Origin: Planctomycetaceae bacterium
Lineage (GTDB): Bacteria; Planctomycetota; Planctomycetia; Pirellulales; UBA1268
Length of the DNA stretch: 21,515 nt
Assembly (NCBI GenBank): GCA_005789975.1
Contig: SXWC01000036.1
Coordinates: forward strand, 1 to 21,515
Direction: 5' to 3'
Positions 15,383-21,515 of this stretch are shown piece after piece (position 1 is the first letter of the stretch; each line of letters opens with the position of its first letter). Both the position numbers and the translations under genes were made by a program. The notes below the pieces were generated by a model. That model made no database searches and had not been told where the DNA came from. It saw nothing but the letters and a program-made list of their open reading frames with translations.

Positions 15383-15415
15383 CGCCCAAGAAACGTCGCT
15401 TGGGCGGGCTTTTTT
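15383..15415 (+). terminator. Intrinsic terminator
   Basis: CGCCCAAG (15383-15390) and CTTGGGCG (15399-15406) form an eight-base-pair stem with an eight-base loop, followed by GGC and six T residues (15410-15415). This is the only textbook Rho-independent terminator in the window. It ends the small HTH-like gene's transcript, leaving a 3' untranslated stretch of about 110 bases (15274-15382) in which I see no gene. Confidence 0.85.
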
Positions 15416-15442
15416 GGCGGTCGAGGGTGGCGTGCCTACGAT
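15414..15442 (+). promoter_or_regulatory. Putative promoter of the halogenase-like gene
   Basis: TTGGCG (15414-15419) and TACGAT (15437-15442) are separated by 17 bases and match four of six consensus positions each. The -35 box starts inside the T-tract of the preceding terminator. Transcription would begin near 15449, giving a leader of about 156 bases. Confidence 0.35.
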
Positions 15443-15457
15443 ATGGAGGCCTGTCTA

Positions 15458-15487
15458 TCAGGTGGACTCCGCAACGAGTCTGCCTGA
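15458..15487 (+). promoter_or_regulatory. Stem-loop in the leader of the halogenase-like gene
   Basis: As RNA, bases 15458-15469 pair with 15476-15487 over 12 base pairs, two of them G-U, closing a six-base loop CGCAAC. A second pairing, CAAAGCC (15513-15519) with GGCTTTG (15561-15567), lies downstream, still before the ribosome-binding site GGAGAG (15593-15598). I do not recognise a known riboswitch. A regulatory leader or a small RNA is possible. The 15274-15604 gap holds only this, the terminator and the promoter. Confidence 0.45.
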
Positions 15488-15604
15488 GCACGAGGCGAAA
15501 ACGTCGGCCATGCAAAGCCGTGGCGGTTCCTTGGCGGGTCACGTTGGCAAGCCCATCGGTGGCTTTGTCCACGGAGAGAGGCTGTCGTTGCTGGAGAGCG
15601 AGAC

Positions 15605-16888
15605 ATGATCGCGGCAGGAAGTCCCGAGGTGGTCGTCATTGGCGGTGGTCCGGCGGGCTCCACCACGGCCACGCTCCTGGCACAGCAGGGTCGGACGGTG
15701 CGTCTGCTCGAGCGGGAGCGATTCCCCCGGTACCACGTCGGGGAGTCGCTGATCCCGGAGACGTTCTGGGTGCTGGGCCGACTCGGCATCCTGCCGACGC
15801 TGCGGGGCGGTCCGTTCGTCGAGAAGCACAGCGTGCAGTTCGTCTCGGACCAGGGACGCGTGTCGGAGCCCTTTTACTTCGCCGATTACAAGGAGCACGA
15901 GAGCTCCCGGACATGGCAGGTGTCGCGGCAGGAGTTCGACCACCTGCTGCTCGACAATGCCCGCCGGCACGGGGTCGATGTCCAGGAAGGGACGCGGGTC
16001 CTCGAAGTGCTCTTCGAGGGGGAACGGGCGGTGGGCGTGCGGGCGGTCGACGAGTCGGGCGTCGAGCAGGTGATTCGCTGCCAGGTCGTGGTCGATGCCG
16101 CCGGGCAGAGCGGCCTGATCCTCGACCGCCTGGGGCTGCGGCAGTGGGATCCGGTCTTGAAGAAGGCGGCGATCTGGACCTACTGGAAGGGGGCGGTGCG
16201 GGAGACCGGCCGTGATGCCGGTGCCACGCTCGTCATGCAGACGTCGGGCAAGATCGGCTGGTTCTGGTACATCCCGCTCGCCGACGATGTCGTCAGCGTC
16301 GGCGTGGTGGCCCCGTACGATCACCTCTTCAGGAACCGCGACTCGAAAGAGCTCGAAGCGATCTACGGCGAAGAGGTGGCCCGCTGCCCCGGAGTGCAGC
16401 CCCGGATCGCCACCGCCGAGCGGATCGCCCCGTTTCGGGCGGCCAAGGAATACTCCTACCGCTCCACCAAAGTGGCCGGCGACGGCTGGGTGCTCGTGGG
16501 CGATGCCTTCGGCTTCCTCGACCCTCTCTATTCGTCGGGAATCCTGCTGGCGCTCAAGAGCGGTGCGCTCGCGGCCGACGCGATCGCCGCCGGACTCGAG
16601 CAGGGCGACACGTCAGCCGATCGACTCGGCGCGTGGGGGCCCGACTACGTCGCCGGCATGGATCGGATGCGAAAGCTCGTGTGCGGCTTCTATGACGGTC
16701 TCAACTTCGGCAGGCTCGTGAAAGAGCACGGCGAGTCGAAGCCGCTCATCACCGACATCCTGATCGGCGACTTCTTCAAGGGCGGCATCGACGCCCTGTG
16801 GCCGTTGATGGACCAATCCATGGATGCGTCGAAGGACGCAAGCCCGGAAACGGCCGGCAGTGCGGCCTGTGCCGACAAAACGGCCTGA
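15605..16888 (+). CDS. Flavin-dependent halogenase-like monooxygenase
   Basis: A 427-residue FAD enzyme of the group that includes tryptophan and phenol halogenases. The nucleotide-binding loop is VIGGGPAGST (11-20). GESLIP (46-51), WQVSRQEFD (104-112) and GDAFGFLDPLYSSG (299-312) are the family's FAD and active-site blocks. The halogenase signature WxWxIP is present as WFWYIP (219-224). Lys74 in FVEKHSVQF falls where phenol/pyrrole halogenases carry their catalytic lysine; this alignment is by eye. Halogenases need a reduced-flavin partner, and none is adjacent, nor are PKS, NRPS or carrier-protein genes. The alternative is a geranylgeranyl-reductase-type oxidoreductase, but the WxWxIP motif argues against it. 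The start is supported by GGAGAG six bases upstream. The C-terminal 20 residues are polar and unlike the family. Confidence 0.8.
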   Translation: MIAAGSPEVVVIGGGPAGSTTATLLAQQGRTVRLLERERFPRYHVGESLIPETFWVLGRLGILPTLRGGPFVEKHSVQFVSDQGRVSEPFYFADYKEHESSRTWQVSRQEFDHLLLDNARRHGVDVQEGTRVLEVLFEGERAVGVRAVDESGVEQVIRCQVVVDAAGQSGLILDRLGLRQWDPVLKKAAIWTYWKGAVRETGRDAGATLVMQTSGKIGWFWYIPLADDVVSVGVVAPYDHLFRNRDSKELEAIYGEEVARCPGVQPRIATAERIAPFRAAKEYSYRSTKVAGDGWVLVGDAFGFLDPLYSSGILLALKSGALAADAIAAGLEQGDTSADRLGAWGPDYVAGMDRMRKLVCGFYDGLNFGRLVKEHGESKPLITDILIGDFFKGGIDALWPLMDQSMDASKDASPETAGSAACADKTA

Positions 16889-16898
16889 GATGCCGTTT
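16878..16898 (+). repeat. Hairpin around the halogenase-like gene's stop codon
   Basis: AAACGGC (16878-16884) pairs with GCCGTTT (16892-16898), with the TGA stop (16886-16888) in the seven-base loop. The left arm is coding. There is no T-tract, so it is at best a weak terminator. The gap 16889-17035 before cheA shows no convincing promoter. Confidence 0.3.
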
Positions 16899-17035
16899 CG
16901 GCCGTCCGACCGGGGCCGGATCGAGGTGTATGCTTGGGAGTCGGGGGCTGCGCCGGCAAAGTCGCCGCAGACATCCCCATCGCCGCTCTCCGCTATCGAG
17001 AGACTTCCCGGCCGCCGGCCCGCTGCCTGACACGG

Positions 17036-19321
17036 ATGACTGACAACCGCGAGTTCATCGAGGAGTTTCTCGTCGAGTCGGGTGAAAACCTCGACCAGCT
17101 CGACCAGGATCTGCTCGCGCTGGAGAAGCAGCCTGGCGATGCCCAGCGGGTGGCGAGCATCTTTCGGACCGTCCATACGATCAAGGGCAACAGCGGCTTT
17201 TTCGGCTTCTCGAAGCTCGGTGCCCTGGCCCACAGCGGCGAGCATCTCCTGGGCCGCCTGCGGGACGGCAAGCTGACGCTCGATGACCGTGTCACGGGAT
17301 CGCTCTACTCGATGATCGATGCGGTGAGGTCGATTCTGCAGTCGATCGAGACCACGGGCAACGAGGGCGACCAGGACTATCGCGACCTGTCCCGGAAGCT
17401 CGCCGCGGCGGCCGAGTCGCCATCCCTCGCCTCCGCGGCACACGACGCGCTGCAGGAGCCGCCGCCGGCCGAGCCTCCGGCGGCTGCTTTGGCCGAGCGG
17501 ACCGTGGCCACTGCCGGCCCCGCCCTGCCGCCAGCCGCCGCGATGCCGTCGCTCGCCGCGGCACCGACCGCTGAGCCCCCGGCGGCGGCAGCCCCTGCTC
17601 CGGCGGCCCAGCCGCCCGTTGTCGCGGCCCAGCCGCATGTGGTCGCGGCCCAGCCGCATGTGGCCGCGGCCGAGACCACGGTCCGTGTCGATGTCGAGCT
17701 CCTCGCGTCGATCCTCGACTTGGTCGGTGAACTCGTGCTGGCCCGAAACCAGTTGAGAAGCCTCGACAGCGGCGATCCTGCCGTGCAGGCCGTGGCGCAG
17801 CGGATCAACACCGTGACGAACGCGCTCCAGGAGACCGCTGTCAAGACACGGATGCAGCCGATCGAGCACGTCTTCAACCGCTTCCCGCGGACCGTCCGCG
17901 ACGTCGCCGTTTCCTGCGGCAAGGAAGTGGAACTGGTGATCGACGGCGCCGACACCGAACTCGACCGGACGCTGATCGAGAGCATCCGCGATCCGCTCAC
18001 CCACCTGATCCGCAACTCCGTCGACCACGGCATCGAGCCCCCGGACGTCCGTGTCGCCCGTGGCAAGCCCAGGGTGGGCCGGCTCTCGCTGAGGGCCTTC
18101 AACGAGAGCGGCCGGGTGACGATCGAGGTGGCCGACGACGGTGGCGGCATCGCGTTCGAGAAGGTGCGGGAGAAGGCGGTGGCACGGGGGCTCGTCTCGG
18201 CCGCCGAGGCGGCGACCATGCCCGCCGATCGCGTCTTGCAGTACATCTTCGAACCCGGGTTCTCGACGGCAGCCACGGTCACCAGCGTGTTGGGCCGCGG
18301 CGTGGGGATGGACGTCGTGCGGACCAACATCGAGGCGATTGGCGGCACGATCGACATCGAGAGTGGCGTGGGCACCGGCACCGTCGTGCGGGTGCACGTG
18401 CCCTTGACGCTCGCCATCATGCCGGCGCTCATCGTCCGCTGCGGGAGCGAGCGGTGTGCCATCCCGCAGTCGGCCGTGGGTGAACTGGTGCCGCTCAAGC
18501 GGGACCGCTCCGGGCCGAAGATCGAAGGGCTCGCCGAGGCGCCCGTCATGCGGGTTCGTGGCCGACTCGTTCCGATCATCTTCCTCGATCAGTTTCTCGG
18601 CATCCGGGAGACGACGGCCTGTCGCGAGGATGGAACGGTCGTGCTGGTGCGGGTGGACGGCCGTGAGTTCGGCCTGGTGGTCGACGGGATGCAGTCGGCC
18701 GCGGGGCATCTGCGGTGCCGCGAACTCCTCGACGTGGCGAGCCTCTCCACGATCGTGGTGAAGCCGATCGGCGGATTGCTGACGGGGATGGGGCTCTATT
18801 CCGGCGCCACCGTGCTCGGTGACGGCGGTGTCGTGCTGATCCTGGACCTCCGCGGCCTCCTCAGGATCGCCCGGCTGCCGGCCGTCGGCTGCGAGCCCGA
18901 CGTTGCCGTGGCTCCCGCCCAAGAAATCGCCGACCGCTATCTCGTCTGCGGCACCCTCGCGGGCCGGAGGGTCGCCGTGCCGCTGACCGACGTGGTGCGG
19001 CTCGAGAAGTTTCATCGCGACGAGGTGCAGGTGGTCGGCGAGCGCCGGGTCGTCCGCCGCGGCCATGTGTTCACGACGCTTCAGGATGCCGACGAGCTCC
19101 TGGGATCGGTGTCGACCGCGGCCCCGGCGACCGTCCACGTGGTGGTCGTCGGCGGGTCGCAGGGTGGAGTCGGCCTGACGGTCGGCTCGATCATCGATGT
19201 GCTGGCGGCCGAGTCGCGGCTGCAGCCGACGGCGTCGCCGGGTGTCACCGGCATCCTCGCGCTCGGCGGCATGGCCACCGAGATCATCGACCTCGAGACG
19301 GTGGCGGGTGACGCGCGATGA
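17036..19321 (+). CDS. cheA: Chemotaxis histidine kinase CheA with two C-terminal CheW-like domains
   Basis: A 761-residue kinase that couples chemoreceptors to CheY. The order is: an HPt (P1) domain with phospho-acceptor His47 in FRTVHTIKGN; a long Ala/Pro-rich linker (about 140-212) where P2, the CheY/CheB docking domain, would be; a dimerisation helix pair (about 214-285); an ATPase domain with N-box HLIRNSVDHGIE (323-334), G1 ADDGGGI (366-372) and G2 GRGVGMDVV (420-428); then a CheW-like domain (about 455-615) and a second CheW-like domain (about 630-757). Standard CheA has one. The linker contains three 21-base tandem repeats. The ATG at 17036 (MTDNREFIEE) is the family start; an in-frame ATG at 16934 adds 34 unrelated residues. 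No strong Shine-Dalgarno is visible. The stop overlaps cheW by ATGA. Confidence 0.93.
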   Translation: MTDNREFIEEFLVESGENLDQLDQDLLALEKQPGDAQRVASIFRTVHTIKGNSGFFGFSKLGALAHSGEHLLGRLRDGKLTLDDRVTGSLYSMIDAVRSILQSIETTGNEGDQDYRDLSRKLAAAAESPSLASAAHDALQEPPPAEPPAAALAERTVATAGPALPPAAAMPSLAAAPTAEPPAAAAPAPAAQPPVVAAQPHVVAAQPHVAAAETTVRVDVELLASILDLVGELVLARNQLRSLDSGDPAVQAVAQRINTVTNALQETAVKTRMQPIEHVFNRFPRTVRDVAVSCGKEVELVIDGADTELDRTLIESIRDPLTHLIRNSVDHGIEPPDVRVARGKPRVGRLSLRAFNESGRVTIEVADDGGGIAFEKVREKAVARGLVSAAEAATMPADRVLQYIFEPGFSTAATVTSVLGRGVGMDVVRTNIEAIGGTIDIESGVGTGTVVRVHVPLTLAIMPALIVRCGSERCAIPQSAVGELVPLKRDRSGPKIEGLAEAPVMRVRGRLVPIIFLDQFLGIRETTACREDGTVVLVRVDGREFGLVVDGMQSAAGHLRCRELLDVASLSTIVVKPIGGLLTGMGLYSGATVLGDGGVVLILDLRGLLRIARLPAVGCEPDVAVAPAQEIADRYLVCGTLAGRRVAVPLTDVVRLEKFHRDEVQVVGERRVVRRGHVFTTLQDADELLGSVSTAAPATVHVVVVGGSQGGVGLTVGSIIDVLAAESRLQPTASPGVTGILALGGMATEIIDLETVAGDAR
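17600..17662 (+). repeat. 21-bp tandem repeats in the cheA linker
   Basis: Three in-frame 21-base units encode seven residues each, of the type VVAAQPH. Units two (17621-17641) and three (17642-17662) are identical, and unit one (17600-17620) is diverged. Such repeats can gain or lose copies by slippage without a frameshift, which would change the length of the linker between P1 and the dimerisation domain. Confidence 0.8.
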
Positions 19322-19815
19322 ACGACCGGCCTGCACATGGCTGTTGCACCTTTCGCATCGGCGACGCCTGCTTCGCGGTGCCCGCCGACGGCGTGGTGGA
19401 GGTGCTGCGGGGCGGCCGTCCGACCCGGGTGCCGCTCGCCCCCGACGGCATCCTCGGGCTGCTCCACCTCCGCGGCCGGATCGTGCCGGTGATCGACCCC
19501 GCGACCCATCTCGGGGTCTCGCGGAAAATCCCCGAGCGACCCACGCATCTGGTGATCGCGCTGCAGGACGACTGGTACGGCCTGGTGATCGACGAAATGC
19601 TCGACGTCGTGGAGATTCCCCAGGACCGGATCGAGCAGCCGACGACCTCCGCGGCCGAGGGGTCGGGCGGCGGACCAGGCGAGGCCCTGGCGGGCGTGTT
19701 TGCGGCCCCCGATCGGCTCGTGCATCTCCTCGATATCCAGCGCATGATTCAATCATTCGTGCGGCAACGGCCGCAGGCACTTGAAAGGCAGGCGACATCC
19801 CATGGCAGACCATGA
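19318..19815 (+). CDS. cheW: CheW-like coupling protein
   Basis: A 165-residue scaffold that links chemoreceptors to CheA at the membrane. It is a single CheW-like beta-barrel domain: CTFRIGDACFAVPADGVVEV (about 10-29), the turn GLLHLRGRIVPVID (47-60), where Arg52 aligns with the receptor/CheA-contact Arg62 of E. coli CheW, and a strand set ending EMLDVVEIPQDRI. A Gly/Ser/Ala insert (about 109-122) lies in the second half. The ATG sits inside the cheA stop (ATGA) and its own end overlaps the chemoreceptor start by 14 bases. The three genes are therefore co-transcribed and probably translationally coupled, at matched stoichiometry. Confidence 0.92.
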   Translation: MNDRPAHGCCTFRIGDACFAVPADGVVEVLRGGRPTRVPLAPDGILGLLHLRGRIVPVIDPATHLGVSRKIPERPTHLVIALQDDWYGLVIDEMLDVVEIPQDRIEQPTTSAAEGSGGGPGEALAGVFAAPDRLVHLLDIQRMIQSFVRQRPQALERQATSHGRP

Positions 19816-21515
19816 TCCCTCCGGCACCGCTGCGGGCGGCTGGCGTGCGTTTCTCACCAATCCGCTCCTGCTCGCCCTGCTCGGCGTGTCCCTGATCCCG
19901 ATGGGCTTCATGGGCCTGACCAGCTACCGCAGCTCGTCGGCCGCCCTGCGCGAACAGGCCTTCAAGCAGCTCGATACCGTGAACGCCGTCACGTCCAAGT
20001 CGGTGGAGCGGTATTTCCAATCGCTGCGGCAGGAACTCGCGGTGCTCGCCGAAGGGCGGGTCGTGAGGGAATCGCTCGATCAGCTCCGCGAAGGCCTGGC
20101 CACCATCCGGAGTGACGACAAGGTGGACGAGACGGCCCTCGCCGCGGCGCGGCGGGAGTTGGCGACTTTTTACACGGGTGAGTTCGCGGCGGAGTATCGC
20201 CGGCGGGCCGACGGCCCGGTCAGTCTCGAGCCGCTCGCGGAGGCTCTCGACGACGACTCCGCCTACCTGCAATACCTCTACATCCGGCGGAACGACAACG
20301 CCATCGGTGCCAAGTTGCTGCTCGATTCCGCCGCCGATGCGTCGGCCTACACCAAGGCCCACGGCAACTTCCATCCCTTCTTCCGCAGCCTCTGCGAGAA
20401 ATATGGCGTGGCGGACGTGTTCCTCATCGACGCGGTCTCCGGCAAGATCGTCTACACCGTGTCCAAGGAGGTCGATCTCGGCGCTTCCCTGCGGGAGGGC
20501 CCGCTGGCGGCGACGAGTCTCGGATCGGCCTTCCAGCAGGCGGCGGCGAGCGGCCGCCGGGATGCGGTCGCTTTCGGCGAGTTCGCCCGATATCTGCCGT
20601 CGTGTGACGAGCCGGCGAGTTTCATCGCCGCACCGATCCTCGAAGGCCGGCAGGTGACGGGCGTCGTCGCCTTCCAGATTCCGATCGACAAGGCCGACGC
20701 GATCATCGGTGAGACGACCGGCATGGGGCGGACGGGTGAGACCTACGCGGTGGGCGCCGACCGGCTGTTTCGCAGCAACTCGCGGTTTGCCGCCGACCTC
20801 GGCACGAAGACCACGATCATCAACGACGCTTTCAAGGTCGACACGCCGGCCGTGCGTGCGGCGCTCGACGAGGGCAGGTCCGGCACGGCCGAGGCGGACG
20901 ACTATCGGGGCGTCCGGTCGCTCGTGTCGTGGCGGCCGATCGTCGTGCACCGCGACCCCTCCGGCGGCCGTGGCGACGTCCGCTGGGCGCTCATCTCCGA
21001 AGTCGATTCGGCCGAGGTCTTCGAGCCGGTGAACCAACTCCTCAGGCTCGGCCTGACGGTCTTCGGGCTGACGAGCGCCGCGGTGCTCGGCGTGTCGACG
21101 CTGATCGCCCGCCGGCTCACCCGCGAGACGCGACGGCAGGCGGCGCTGGTCGGCGGCATCATCGACAACACGCATGCTCTGGCCAGTTCCTCCGAGGAGC
21201 TGACGAGCGTCAGTCAGCAGATGAGCGCGGCCGCCGAGCAGACGACGGCCCAGGCCAATCTCGTCTCCGCGGCCGCGGAGCAGGTGAGCGGCAACGCCCG
21301 GACGGTGTCGGGCTCGATCGACAGCCTCGTCGCGAGCATCCACGAGATCTCCCGCAATGCCCAGGATGCCGCCACCACCGCCCGTCGGGCCGTCGAGATG
21401 GCGTCGGCGACCTCCTCGACCATGGCCGACCTCGGTCGCTCGAGCAACGAGATCGGAGCGGTGATCAGGGTGATCACGTCGATCGCGGAACAGACGAACC
21501 TCCTCGCCCTCAATG
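19802..21515 (+). CDS. Methyl-accepting chemotaxis protein with Cache-type sensor (5' part, cut by window edge)
   Basis: At least 571 residues; the frame is open to the window end and no stop is reached. A first membrane helix (about 20-41, PLLLALLGVSLIPMGFMGL) and a second (about 413-437, LLRLGLTVFGLTSAAVLG) enclose a large extracytoplasmic domain. That domain has the Cache-type block GETYAVGADRLFRSNSRF (about 312-329) and DDYRGV. After the second helix there is little room for a full HAMP domain; coiled-coil signalling helices begin at about 450, and the sequence ends within IAEQTNLLALN, the conserved receptor tip. The ATG at 19802 is preceded by GGCAGG (19787-19792) and overlaps the cheW end by 14 bases. 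The ligand is unknown; the sensor form suggests a small organic molecule. Confidence 0.9.
   Translation, partial: MADHDPSGTAAGGWRAFLTNPLLLALLGVSLIPMGFMGLTSYRSSSAALREQAFKQLDTVNAVTSKSVERYFQSLRQELAVLAEGRVVRESLDQLREGLATIRSDDKVDETALAAARRELATFYTGEFAAEYRRRADGPVSLEPLAEALDDDSAYLQYLYIRRNDNAIGAKLLLDSAADASAYTKAHGNFHPFFRSLCEKYGVADVFLIDAVSGKIVYTVSKEVDLGASLREGPLAATSLGSAFQQAAASGRRDAVAFGEFARYLPSCDEPASFIAAPILEGRQVTGVVAFQIPIDKADAIIGETTGMGRTGETYAVGADRLFRSNSRFAADLGTKTTIINDAFKVDTPAVRAALDEGRSGTAEADDYRGVRSLVSWRPIVVHRDPSGGRGDVRWALISEVDSAEVFEPVNQLLRLGLTVFGLTSAAVLGVSTLIARRLTRETRRQAALVGGIIDNTHALASSSEELTSVSQQMSAAAEQTTAQANLVSAAAEQVSGNARTVSGSIDSLVASIHEISRNAQDAATTARRAVEMASATSSTMADLGRSSNEIGAVIRVITSIAEQTNLLALN

Noticed and set aside
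15345..15608. A small + strand frame of 87 codons overlapping the halogenase-like start by ATGA
   Set aside because: It runs through the intrinsic terminator and the predicted promoter and lacks a ribosome-binding site. Its overlap with the next ATG is coincidental.
16613..21343. A very long open frame on the - strand, about 1576 codons
   Set aside because: It lies antisense to halogenase-like, cheA, cheW and receptor genes, all with clear family motifs, and its translation is His/Arg/Asp-rich low complexity. Long antisense frames are expected in GC-rich genes.
1..21515. tRNA, rRNA, CRISPR, insertion sequence or phage attachment site
   Set aside because: I saw no cloverleaf, spaced direct repeats, transposase motifs or terminal repeats. 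I could not run a covariance-model search, so a divergent small RNA could be missed.

Overview
The window is a chromosomal segment from a high-GC bacterium, most likely a planctomycete. The inference rests on a high-GC protein set, a small lysine-rich HTH-like protein of a type I associate with planctomycetes, and exported proteins of a planctomycete-like type. No rRNA, tRNA, CRISPR array, transposase or phage gene was seen. The right edge cuts through a chemoreceptor gene.

Left third (1-4936, + strand): an exported protein of unknown function, the RNA-binding regulator CsrA, a membrane-anchored protein of unknown function, a beta-CASP metallo-beta-lactamase RNase-like enzyme, and a LOG-family nucleotide-binding protein. 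The extreme left edge holds a 16-bp hairpin, probably the end of a transcript from outside the window.

Middle (4974-12438, - strand, read right to left): hemE (uroporphyrinogen decarboxylase), a very large SNF2-family ATPase, then a PhoB/PhoR-type response regulator and sensor kinase. hemE is divergent from a + strand pair, an inner-membrane HemX/CcsA-like protein and hemA (glutamyl-tRNA reductase), which overlap by ATGA. The 89-bp gap between hemE and the HemX-like gene therefore controls an early and a middle step of tetrapyrrole synthesis.

Right third (14896-21515, + strand): the small HTH-like protein, followed by a clear intrinsic terminator; a flavin-dependent halogenase-like monooxygenase behind a structured leader; and a chemotaxis block cheA-cheW-mcp whose genes overlap. 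CheA has two C-terminal CheW-like domains and an Ala/Pro linker where P2 would be. No CheY, CheB, CheR or flagellar gene lies in the window.

I did not find a defence island or a clearly new multi-gene system. The best leads are the orphan halogenase with its structured leader, the unusual CheA architecture, an 11-bp inverted repeat ahead of the SNF2 gene, likely leaderless starts for hemE and phoB, and the HemX-like protein that lacks the CcsA tryptophan-rich motif.
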